Source: JBBDMC01 sp963826055
GTDB lineage: Bacteria; Pseudomonadota; Alphaproteobacteria; Rhizobiales; Kaistiaceae
Assembly: GCA_963826055.1 (NCBI GenBank)
Contig: CAWGVO010000018.1
Span: 310,001 to 374,000 of the forward strand
Direction: 5' to 3'
DNA length: 64,000 nucleotides
The position numbers were made by a program, and so were the translations under genes. Below the pieces are notes generated by a model, which saw only the letters and a program-made list of their open reading frames with translations, was not told the DNA's origin and ran no database searches. Each line of letters begins with the position of its first letter. Position 1 is the stretch's first letter. Below are positions 44,894-52,551 of the stretch, one piece after another.

Positions 44894-45751
44894 CTATCCG
44901 GTCTCGACCGGCACGTCGTTGCGCGAACCCCATTCCGCCCAGGAGCCGTCATACAGGGCCTTCGGCGGCTTGCCGAGGGCGTCGAGCGCCAGCCACAGGA
45001 TCGCCGCGCTGACCCCCGAACCGCATGTCGTTATCGTCGGTTTGTCGAGGTCGACACCGCCCGCCGCGAACGTGCTGGCAAGCTGCTCTGGCGCCGCCAG
45101 ACGCCCGTTCACGATCAAGCCACCGTTGGGAACGTTGAAAGACCCGGGCATGCGGCCTGGCCGGACCCCGGGACGCGGTTCGGGGTCCTCACCGCGAAAA
45201 CGACCGGCCGAGCGGGCGTCGACGATCTGAACACCACCGTCCGCGACCGCTGCTTTCATGTCCGCGAGCGAGGCGACAGAGCCGGCGTTGAAGCGCGCCC
45301 TGAACGACCGGGCTGGACGATGCACTTCCCCGGGTTCGGTCGGGCGGCCCTCTGCCTTCCATTTCGGCAGGCCCCCGTCGAGAATGAAGACGTTGTCGGC
45401 GCCAAAGATGCGGAATGTCCACCAGACGCGCGGGGCCGAGGAGAGGCCTGCGCCGTCGTAGACAACTATGGTGTCACCCTCGCCAATGCCGAGAGCACCC
45501 ACGGTTTCTGCGAACTGTCGCTCGCTCGGCAGCATATGCGGCAACTTGGTGGAGTGATCGGCGACGGCGTCAATGTCGAAAAAGACGGCGCCGGGAATGT
45601 GTTCCGACAGATATTCGGCACGCCCGCTGCGATTGAGCGTCACCAGGTAGTTGGAGCCGTCGACCACCACCAGATCGGGCGCGCCCAGACGCTCTGCAAG
45701 CCAGTCGGTCGTTACCAAACGGCGGCTGGCGGGGGGGCGTTCATCGGTCAT
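44894..45751 (-). CDS. sseA: 3-mercaptopyruvate/thiosulfate sulfurtransferase, SseA type
   Basis: A 285-residue two-domain rhodanese. The N-terminal domain has VVVDGSNYLV and HIPGAVFFDID; the linker region FRIFGADNVFILDGGLPKWK is typical; the C-terminal active loop is TCGSGVSA, the CG[S/T]GVxA form that marks mercaptopyruvate sulfurtransferases rather than thiosulfate-specific rhodaneses. It transfers sulfur to thiols or cyanide in the cytoplasm. The ATG at 45751 begins TDERPPASRRLVTTDWLAE, the normal start; longer frames upstream are not used. It diverges from the molybdenum hydroxylase gene. Sulfurtransferases supply the sulfido ligand to such enzymes in some systems, so the pairing may matter, but this is inference. 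Confidence 0.9.
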   Translation of the reverse strand: MTDERPPASRRLVTTDWLAERLGAPDLVVVDGSNYLVTLNRSGRAEYLSEHIPGAVFFDIDAVADHSTKLPHMLPSERQFAETVGALGIGEGDTIVVYDGAGLSSAPRVWWTFRIFGADNVFILDGGLPKWKAEGRPTEPGEVHRPARSFRARFNAGSVASLADMKAAVADGGVQIVDARSAGRFRGEDPEPRPGVRPGRMPGSFNVPNGGLIVNGRLAAPEQLASTFAAGGVDLDKPTITTCGSGVSAAILWLALDALGKPPKALYDGSWAEWGSRNDVPVETG

Positions 45752-45962
45752 GGGACAGTCGCTGAGGCACGGTGATGGGCGCCTGAGTATGCGGAATGAC
45801 GATCCGAGTCCAGCGGACGGGCGACGCAGCTTTACAGGTCGTGACAACACCGGTATTTCCGCGAGCGCGACCCAAACCTCCCTGACGCGGACGATATAGC
45901 GCCCGCTGGCCGAGATATCCGGCAATCATTCATTACCAGATGAATTCGGGACTGCAGCCGAC

Positions 45963-48347
45963 ATGACCACGGCCGACGATATCTCCGGGCGAACTCCGAT
46001 CGTTGCTGCCGGGCGCACGGAGAGGCGCGGTCAGGTTGGCGTTGCGACACCCCGGGTCGAGGACGCGCGGTTTATCACCGGACGCGGGTGCTACACGGAT
46101 GACGTCCAGACCGCCGGTGCCGCGCACGTCTGTTTTGTGCGCTCGCCGCACGCGCATGCGATCGTTCAATCGGTCGATGCAGAAGCAGCGCGCGGTGCCC
46201 CCGGTGTCCTTGCTGTCTTCACCGGTGCCGACGTGGTTGCCGACGGCATCGGCGACATCCCGTGCCGCGTCTTGCCGGCACCGCCTGTTGGCGAAGTCTT
46301 CTTCCGTTCCCCCTACCCGATCCTGGTAAACGACCGCGTTCGCTGCATCGGCGACCGTGTCGCCATGGTCGTCGCCGAGACGAAACAACAGGCCAGGGAT
46401 GCCGCCGAGCTTGTCGATGTGGCCTATGAGGCCCTGTCGGCAGTCGTTTCGGTCACCGAGGCGCTGGCGCCTGACGCGCCGAAGGTGTGGGAGGCCGCCG
46501 GGGCAAACGCCTGCTTCACCATCCGCCGCGGCGACAAGGATGCGGTGGACCGGGCCTTCGCGCAGGCGGCGCATGTCGTGAAGGTGAAACAGCGCTATCC
46601 GCGCATCGCCGGCAATACGCTCGAACCAAGATCGTCGACGGGCGATTGGGACCGGCGGAGTGGCCGCTACACCCTCTACACCGGCAACGGCCAGATTCAC
46701 CGGATGAAGGACACGCTGGCGGTCTCCCTGCTGCACGTGCCCGACACCGAAGTGCACGTGATCGCGACCGACATCGGTGGCGGCTTTGGTCAGCGCGGCG
46801 CGCTCTACCCGGAGGACGTTTGCGTCCTGTGGGCCTCGCGCAAGCTCGGCCGTCCGGTGAAGTGGACCGCCGAGCGCAGCGAATCCATCATGTCGGACAT
46901 CCATGGACGCGATCGCTTCGACGAGGGCGAGGCAGCGTTCGACAGCGCGGGGCGCATCCTGGCGGTACGCGCCGAAATTTCGGTCAATCTCGGCGCGTAC
47001 CTCAACCATTCGGCCGGCAATCCGGCGATCAACGCGTCGCGCCTGTGTTCGGTCTATGACGTGCCGAACTACCACAATGTGGTGCACGGGGTGTTCACCC
47101 ACACCGGCCCGATCGGCGTCTATCGGGGGACCGGCAAGCCCGAAAACCTGCTGTTTATGGAACAGTTGATGGACAAGGCGGCCCGGCTGATGGGCGTCGA
47201 TCCAGTCGCGTTGCGCCGCCGCAACCTCATTCCGCCGGCGGCGATGCCGTACGAGGGTCCGGGCGGCTACACGATCGACTGCGGTGAGTTCGAGCACATG
47301 CTCGATCGCGCGCTCGAACTCGGAGACTACAACGGATTTCTGGAGCGGCGGGCGGCGAGCCAGCGGGCCGGGCTTCTGCGGGGCTTCGGGATCGGCCTCT
47401 ACATCCTGCCGGCGGCGCACAATCTGTTCAGCGAGCGCATGGAAGTCCGCGTTGCCCCCGATGGAACCGTTGCGGTGCACGCCGGCACGCAGTCGTCGGG
47501 GCAAGGCCACGAGACCATGTACACGCAGATGGTCTCCACCTGGCTCGGCATTCCGTTCGAACAGATCCGCATCTACCAGGGCGACACCGACCGCGTCCTT
47601 TTCGGGCGTGGGACGTTTTCGGAGCGCAGCGCCACCATGGGTGGCTCGGCGTTGCGCCTTGCCGTCGACGACCTGATCGCCAAGGGCAAACGATTTGCAG
47701 CCTGGATGCTCGACACCAGCGACGAGGAGATCGAATTCGCCGACGGCATCTTTCACGTCGCCGGCACCAACAAATCGGTGACGCTCGCCGAGATCGCGCG
47801 GCGCTGCTACACGGCAGCCGGTACGCCGCTCGAACTGGGCGTTGGCCTCGACGGCATCGGCGGCTATTCGGGAAAAGGCACGTTTCCCAACGGCTGCGTG
47901 GTTTGCGAGGTCGAGATCGACGCCGAAACCGGCCAGGTTACGCTCGACCGATGCACGTCTGTCTGCGATTCCGGCGTCGTGATCAACCCGCTGACGATCA
48001 CCGGGCAGATGCATGGATCGCTGTGCCAGGCCGTTGGCGAGATGCTCGTGGAGCAGGTGCGCTATGATGATAGCGGTCAGCTCATCACCGGCTCGTTCAG
48101 CGACTACGCCATGCCGCGCTCCGACCTGCTGCCGGAGGTGCGCACCGAGTACATCGAGGTGCCGACGGCGACCAATCCGCTGGGCGTCAAGGGCGGTTCG
48201 GAGAGCGGCAACGCCGGCGGACCGGGGGCGGTCTACAATGCCATCCTCGATGCCCTGTCGCCCCTCGGCGTCGACGACGTGCCCCTGCCGGCCACTCCCA
48301 ACCGGGTATGGCGGGCGATCCAGGACGCGCGGTCAAAGACCGCCTAG
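45963..48347 (+). CDS. Molybdopterin-binding large subunit, xanthine dehydrogenase/CO dehydrogenase family
   Basis: A 794-residue molybdenum hydroxylase catalytic subunit. The N-terminal hammerhead domain has PRVEDARFITGRGCYTDD and AHVCFVRSPHAHA; the cofactor domains have DIGGGFGQRGALYPED, VYRGTGKPENLLFMEQ, GTQSSGQGHETMYTQMV and, at the C-terminal catalytic site, GVKGGSESGNAG with the conserved glutamate. The VYRGTGKPE loop is not the selenium/copper loop of true CO dehydrogenase, so it is a CoxL-like hydroxylase for another substrate, for example an N-heterocycle, aldehyde or aromatic acid. No gene for the 2Fe-2S or FAD subunits is adjacent, which is odd. The 3' end overlaps the dienelactone hydrolase gene convergently by four bases. 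Confidence 0.9.
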   Translation: MTTADDISGRTPIVAAGRTERRGQVGVATPRVEDARFITGRGCYTDDVQTAGAAHVCFVRSPHAHAIVQSVDAEAARGAPGVLAVFTGADVVADGIGDIPCRVLPAPPVGEVFFRSPYPILVNDRVRCIGDRVAMVVAETKQQARDAAELVDVAYEALSAVVSVTEALAPDAPKVWEAAGANACFTIRRGDKDAVDRAFAQAAHVVKVKQRYPRIAGNTLEPRSSTGDWDRRSGRYTLYTGNGQIHRMKDTLAVSLLHVPDTEVHVIATDIGGGFGQRGALYPEDVCVLWASRKLGRPVKWTAERSESIMSDIHGRDRFDEGEAAFDSAGRILAVRAEISVNLGAYLNHSAGNPAINASRLCSVYDVPNYHNVVHGVFTHTGPIGVYRGTGKPENLLFMEQLMDKAARLMGVDPVALRRRNLIPPAAMPYEGPGGYTIDCGEFEHMLDRALELGDYNGFLERRAASQRAGLLRGFGIGLYILPAAHNLFSERMEVRVAPDGTVAVHAGTQSSGQGHETMYTQMVSTWLGIPFEQIRIYQGDTDRVLFGRGTFSERSATMGGSALRLAVDDLIAKGKRFAAWMLDTSDEEIEFADGIFHVAGTNKSVTLAEIARRCYTAAGTPLELGVGLDGIGGYSGKGTFPNGCVVCEVEIDAETGQVTLDRCTSVCDSGVVINPLTITGQMHGSLCQAVGEMLVEQVRYDDSGQLITGSFSDYAMPRSDLLPEVRTEYIEVPTATNPLGVKGGSESGNAGGPGAVYNAILDALSPLGVDDVPLPATPNRVWRAIQDARSKTA

Positions 48348-49060
48348 CGCCGCCGGTCGCCGAGATACCAATCCAGAAACGTGAAGGTGCGGTTCCGCGC
48401 CGCCTCGGCGCTGACCGGCCTGTACCGCGGCCGGTAATCTTCGTCGAACGCGTGACCGGCGCCGCGGTAGGTGAATATCTCGTACGTCTTGCCGCCTTCC
48501 GCCAGCCTCCGATCGAAATCGTCGACGTCGGCCGGGGTGATGTACGTGTCGTTGGTGCCGTAGTGCGACAGAAGCGGCGCCTTGAGGTCGCCGGCGCGTT
48601 CGATCGGCGATACGGGCTTGTGGCTCGGCGTCTCGTCGTAGCGCAGCCGCCCGTAGTAGTTCACCGCAGCCGCGATCCCGTCGATGTCGCAGGCACCCAT
48701 GTAGGCGTAGGCACCGCCGATACAGAAGCCCATCGTGGCGATGCGGTCGCCGTCGACCGCCGGGTCTTCACGCAGGCGGTCCACACTGGCGCGCACGCTC
48801 TCCAGAGCCGCCACGTCCGAAAGGGCGTCGATGGCGGCGAACATGGCGTCACGGGTTGAGAGGTCCGGCTCTTCGGTACCGGCGAAATAGTCCACCGGCA
48901 GCACTCCGTAGCCCCGGGCATTGAGGCGGGCGACCCACCGCAGGACGTACGCATTGACGCCGTGTATGGCGGGGATCAGCACCACCGCCGGGGTCGGGGC
49001 GCTTGCGCCGAGGACCGGGTAAAACGTGGCGGCGGAGGCTGCTTTTGCGTGGAGGTTCAT
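48344..49060 (-). CDS. Dienelactone hydrolase family protein
   Basis: A 238-residue alpha/beta hydrolase. The nucleophile is a cysteine, Cys113 in MGFCIGGAYAY, as in true dienelactone hydrolase; the triad is completed by Asp in YGTNDTYITP and His in GAGHAFDEDYRP. The oxyanion segment is PAIHGVNAYV. These enzymes open dienelactones formed in chloro- or hydroxy-aromatic pathways to maleylacetate, which would suit the maleylacetate reductase-like gene at 39.8 kb. The ATG at 49060 follows a weak GAG; 22 bases separate it from the enoyl-CoA hydratase gene upstream, so the two are probably one operon. Confidence 0.88.
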   Translation of the reverse strand: MNLHAKAASAATFYPVLGASAPTPAVVLIPAIHGVNAYVLRWVARLNARGYGVLPVDYFAGTEEPDLSTRDAMFAAIDALSDVAALESVRASVDRLREDPAVDGDRIATMGFCIGGAYAYMGACDIDGIAAAVNYYGRLRYDETPSHKPVSPIERAGDLKAPLLSHYGTNDTYITPADVDDFDRRLAEGGKTYEIFTYRGAGHAFDEDYRPRYRPVSAEAARNRTFTFLDWYLGDRRR

Positions 49061-49082
49061 GATCGTTCGACTCTTGCTCTGC

Positions 49083-49830
49083 TCAGGCTTTCCGGTTGCG
49101 GCGACCGCGAACTTCGGCTGATGCGTTGATGATGACGTGCAGGTTGCGCGCATAGTCGACGGCGCCGGCGACGTTCATGTCGAACGCGCTGCGTGCGAAT
49201 TCCTTGACCGCCAGGACGGCGGACGGCGGCGCCTTCAGAATTGCGGCGCAGGCGCTGTCGACCGCCTCGTCCAGTTGCGCGGCCGGCACCACGTCGCTGA
49301 CGATCCCTACCTGGAGGGCACGTTCGGCGCTTATGGCGGCCGTCGTGTAGATCAGGTGATTGAAGGCTTTCAGTGGAACGCGATCGACGAGCGCCGACAT
49401 CACCATGGTCGGAAAGATGTTGTGGGACATCTCCGGCACCTGAAATGACGCGCCTTCGCTGGCGATGGTGAGGTCGCACAACGCGGCGATCGCGCATCCG
49501 AAGCCGCGAGCGCGCCCTTGCACGACACCGATCACCGGCACGACGGAGTTGCGCAGCGCGCTGTAGCAATTGAAGACCGTGTCGTGATCGTGCCGCCGCT
49601 CGAGCGTATCGTCGACAGAGCGTCGCGGACCGCGTCATGGTCTCGCGTCCGACGCAAAAATCGTCGCCGGCACCCCGGATGACGATCAGCCGGGCGCTTC
49701 CATGGGCGTCGCCGACCAGTCGGGTGATGGTTGTCGCCATCTCGTCGGTCGCGGCGTTGCCGATTTCGGGCCTGTTGAGGGTGATCTCCAGGATTGGCCC
49801 ATTCAATTTGTGAACTATATGGTCTGACAC
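49083..49830 (-). pseudogene. Enoyl-CoA hydratase/isomerase family protein, frameshifted
   Basis: A crotonase-fold protein, about 248 residues when corrected. The first frame reads SDHIVHKLNGPILEITLNRPE, GNAATDEMATTI and IRGAGDDFCVGRETM; the second continues with HDTVFNCYSALRNSVVPVIGVVQG, then RARGFGCAIAALCDLTIASEG and FPTMVMSALVDRVP. The change is at about 49611-49618; removing one base joins SATL to DDTLERRHDHDT. The GFGCAIAALCDLTIA segment is the CoA-binding oxyanion loop. It begins with GTG at 49830 and has no strong ribosome-binding site. The dienelactone hydrolase gene follows after 22 bases. The reaction (hydration, isomerisation or ring cleavage of a CoA ester) cannot be fixed. Confidence 0.84.
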
Positions 49831-50230
49831 GTGCGTCGCTCTTGGCTGTGGCGGAAAAAGGCATGGAGCCCGACTCGTCGTCTGCTGCCGGGCTCCGTGG
49901 TTCTTATAGCGTCCAGCGGCCTGGCCAAGGGAACTACATCCCATTTCGGCGCGAATTGCGCCAGATTCTGTGCGGCCGTCAGGTCGAACGCGGACAATCG
50001 TTGCTCCATGGACGCGAACGAAGAAACGACGCAAGGTGCAACGATGAAACCGTGCGCTACCGCAGGTAGGCGCGACATCCTTCCTCGTGGCCAAGTGACA
50101 CCCCGTACGTGTACAAAAAAGTTGACGATGTCACGTGTTCTGCGAATGCCGGGGTTGACCTTGGTTGCCCGCTGTCATTAGGTGCGGCGCGTGCCAGAGC
50201 GCAATGTAAAACCCCTTCAGGGAGGACTCC
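49831..50230. other. 400-base divergent intergenic region between enoyl-CoA hydratase and tctC
   Basis: No credible gene is seen. The region must hold promoters for the hydratase/hydrolase pair (minus) and tctC (plus). It contains an inverted repeat GGAGCCCG (49865-49872) / CGGGCTCC (49889-49896) and a tight palindrome GGCGC-GAATT-GCGCC (49948-49962), either of which might bind a regulator. Possible -35-like TTGAC elements occur near 50122 and 50153 on the plus strand, without a convincing -10. GGGAGGACTCC is the tctC ribosome-binding site at the right end. Confidence 0.5.
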
Positions 50231-51229
50231 ATGAATTTCGGTCGACGTGAGTGGCTGACGCTGGGGGCGGCCGCGTTATTTGCGGTGATGCTTAACCCGG
50301 CCCAGTCAAACGCCCAGCAAAACTATCCTGACAAGACCGTCAAGGTCATCGTGCCATTCTCAGCGGGCGGCACGCTCGACATAGTGGGCCGGCTGTGGGC
50401 CGAACATGCCGGCCAGGATCTCGGCCAGTCGATGGTCGTCGAGAACAAGGGCGGAGCCGGCGGCACCATCGGAACCGCGGTCGTGGCCCATTCGGACCCC
50501 GACGGCTACACGCTGGGTATGGGCATGACGGGAACACTGGTGCTCAATCCCTCCATGATGGCCAACGTCCAGTACGATCCGGCGAAGGATTTCCAGCTCA
50601 TCTCGATCCTTGCCGCCACGACGAATGCGTTCGCCGTGAACCCCTCGGTTCCCGCCAAAGACCTGAAAGAGCTGGTTGCCTACATCAAGGCGAACCAGGA
50701 CAAGCTGTCCTATTGCTCGGCCGGCGCCGGCACCTCCACCAATCTGGCGATGGAACTCCTGAAGCAGGAAATCGACGCGCCCGGCCTCGTTCACGTTCCC
50801 TATAACGGCGCCGGCGAATGCATTGGCGCGGTCGTGGCGGGCGATGTTCCGATCGCTTCGGTCGTCTTCACCGGGAGCCTTCTGGAACTCGACAAGGGAG
50901 ACAAATTGCGGATCCTGACGGTTGCGTCGCCCAAGCGCCTGTCGGCTGCACCCGATGTGCCGACGGGTGTCGAGTAGGGATATCCGAACTTGATCGTGCA
51001 GAGCAGCATCAGCGTGGTGGCGCCCGCGGCGACACCGAAAGACGTCGTCGACAAGCTCTATGCCGCGACGAAGAAGATGATGGCCGATCCCGAGGTGCAG
51101 AAGGCACTTCTGTCGCAGGGTCTTGAGCCGGTGACCGATTCCACTCCGGACACGGCACAGGCTTTCCTGGAGGACGATCTCAATCGCCTGGCGCCGCTCA
51201 TCAAGAAGCTCGGCTGGAAACAGAAGTAA
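50231..51229 (+). pseudogene. tctC: TctC-type solute-binding protein with an in-frame TAG stop
   Basis: The periplasmic binding protein of a tripartite tricarboxylate transporter (Bug family). A signal peptide (hydrophobic core ALFAVMLNPAQSNAQ) precedes NYPDKTVKVIVPFSAGGTLDIVGR, the family start (pieces: VKVIVPFSAGG, TLDIVGRLWAE), then VVENKGGAGGTIGT and VPYNGAGE. At 50975-50977 a TAG interrupts the frame after TGVE; the same frame carries on with GYPNLIVQSSISVVAPA and runs to a normal end (FLEDDLNRLAPLIKKLGWKQ) at 51229. The family usually has Glu or Ala at this spot (E-x-GYP), so a single base change from GAG would explain it. Full length is about 332 residues, normal for the family. Confidence 0.9.
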
Positions 51230-51263
51230 ACCGGGCAAGGATTCCTCCGGCAGGGAACGCTGG

Positions 51264-51289
51264 CGCGGGGGCACGGAAGTGCCCCCGCG
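51264..51289 (+). terminator. Strong GC hairpin after tctC
   Basis: CGCGGGGGCAC and GTGCCCCCGCG form a perfect 11-pair stem capped by a GGAA loop, 35 bases beyond the tctC stop. The run after it (GTGCGTTTGGG) has only three thymines, so it is a weak intrinsic terminator or a transcript-end stabiliser. It separates tctC from the LVIVD gene. Confidence 0.6.
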
Positions 51290-51417
51290 GTGCGTTTGGG
51301 CACCATCGGCGCCGCAACCCGTCAGCGAGCGCCGCTCGCGTCACCGGCAGTGGGCAGCGACGCCTTGATAGCCACTCCGCACTAGCGCAAAGACCGCCAG
51401 GAGGCGATTGCATCCCC

Positions 51418-52536
51418 ATGGGCACAGGCGTCGGAATTCGCGAGGTGGCGTGGCTCGATTGCGCCGGCGGCGGCCAGGTCGTGGTCGAGGACGGCTTTGC
51501 CTACATCGGCCACATGGAGGCGCCCCACGGGACCTCGATCGTCGACGTGCGGGACCCGAAAAATCCCAAAATCGTCGCCGAGATCGGAATTGCCCGCGGG
51601 CTGCACTCGCACAAGGTCCGGGTCCACGGCGACATCATGATCATCAATCAGGAGGCCTACAGGGGCGAGCCTCCGGGGCCGGTCGGGCTCAAGATTTTCG
51701 ACGTCGCGGACAAGGCCAATCCGAAAGAGATCACCCACTGGGCCTGTGGCGGCAAGGGCGTGCATCGCTTCACGTTCGACGGGCGCTACGCATACATCTC
51801 GCCGGAGATCGAGGGCTATCTCGGCAACATCGTGATGATCCTCGACATGGCCGAGCCGGCGAAGCCGGTCGAAGTCGGACGCTGGTGGATGCCGGGCCAG
51901 TGGACGGCCGGCGGCGAGACCCCGGACTGGACGGGCCGCAACCACCGCTGTCACCATCCCATCCGGCAGGGCGATCGCCTCTACGTCAGTTACTGGCACG
52001 GAGGTGCGGTCATCCTCGACATATCCGACATGGCACGCCCGCGGTTGGTCTCGGTATTCGACACCAGCCCGCCGTTCAGTTGGCCGACCCACACCGTGCT
52101 GCCGGTCAACAAACCGATTCACGGGCACAAGTGGATGCTGGTGGCGGACGAGGACAAGGTGCCGCTCGATCGCGAACTGTCGCCGGAAATGCCGGCCTTC
52201 CTCTGGATGTTCGACATCACCATGGAGGAGCGGCCGGTGCCGGTCGGATCATTCCAGGTGGCCGGCATCGATGGACGTCGGCAACCGCTCGGAACCGGTT
52301 GCCACCAGATTTTTGAATCGGCGGACGGGAGCGAAATTCCCGCGGCGTGGTTCGCCCAGGGACTCCGCATCATCGACTTCAGCAATCCGCACTGCCTTCG
52401 GGAGGTTGCCTCGTACGTGCCCGACGTGCCGCAGGGGGCGGACAGCGTTGCGACGAACGACCTCTACGTCGACCCGCAAGGGCTGATCTATCTGATCGAC
52501 CGCAATCGCGGACTTTCCATCGTCGAGCGGACCTGA
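51418..52536 (+). CDS. LVIVD-repeat beta-propeller protein, histidine-rich
   Basis: A 372-residue protein built of LVIVD-type repeats (GTSIVDVRDPKNPKIVAEIG, VGLKIFDVADKANPKEI, IVMILDMAEPAKPVEVG, AVILDISDMARPRLVS, LRIIDFSNPHCLREVA), giving a beta-propeller. Conserved histidines recur once or twice per blade: LHSHKVRVHGD, GVHRFTF, NHRCHHPI, YWHGGA, WPTHTVLP, HGHKWML and GCHQIFE. This spacing suggests a metal site at the propeller centre, as in other enzymatic propellers. No signal peptide is seen, so it is probably cytoplasmic. The AGGAGG at 51399 is 13 bases from the ATG, so the exact start is uncertain. Function unknown; convergent with the sulfatase gene, 15 bases apart. Confidence 0.75.
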   Translation: MGTGVGIREVAWLDCAGGGQVVVEDGFAYIGHMEAPHGTSIVDVRDPKNPKIVAEIGIARGLHSHKVRVHGDIMIINQEAYRGEPPGPVGLKIFDVADKANPKEITHWACGGKGVHRFTFDGRYAYISPEIEGYLGNIVMILDMAEPAKPVEVGRWWMPGQWTAGGETPDWTGRNHRCHHPIRQGDRLYVSYWHGGAVILDISDMARPRLVSVFDTSPPFSWPTHTVLPVNKPIHGHKWMLVADEDKVPLDRELSPEMPAFLWMFDITMEERPVPVGSFQVAGIDGRRQPLGTGCHQIFESADGSEIPAAWFAQGLRIIDFSNPHCLREVASYVPDVPQGADSVATNDLYVDPQGLIYLIDRNRGLSIVERT

Positions 52537-52551
52537 GCGACGCGGCCGGCG

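Noticed and set aside
45963..48347. True aerobic CO dehydrogenase (coxL)
   Set aside because: The active-site loop VYRGTGKPE lacks the cysteine-containing form of true CoxL, and coxM/coxS are absent.
49831..50181. Possible 116-codon plus-strand gene in the tctC upstream region
   Set aside because: No ribosome-binding site, poor codon pattern, no recognisable motif, and it lies where divergent promoters are needed.
50975..50977. TAG read as pyrrolysine in tctC
   Set aside because: No pyrrolysine genes are seen, the family normally has Glu or Ala there, and a single base change from GAG accounts for it.
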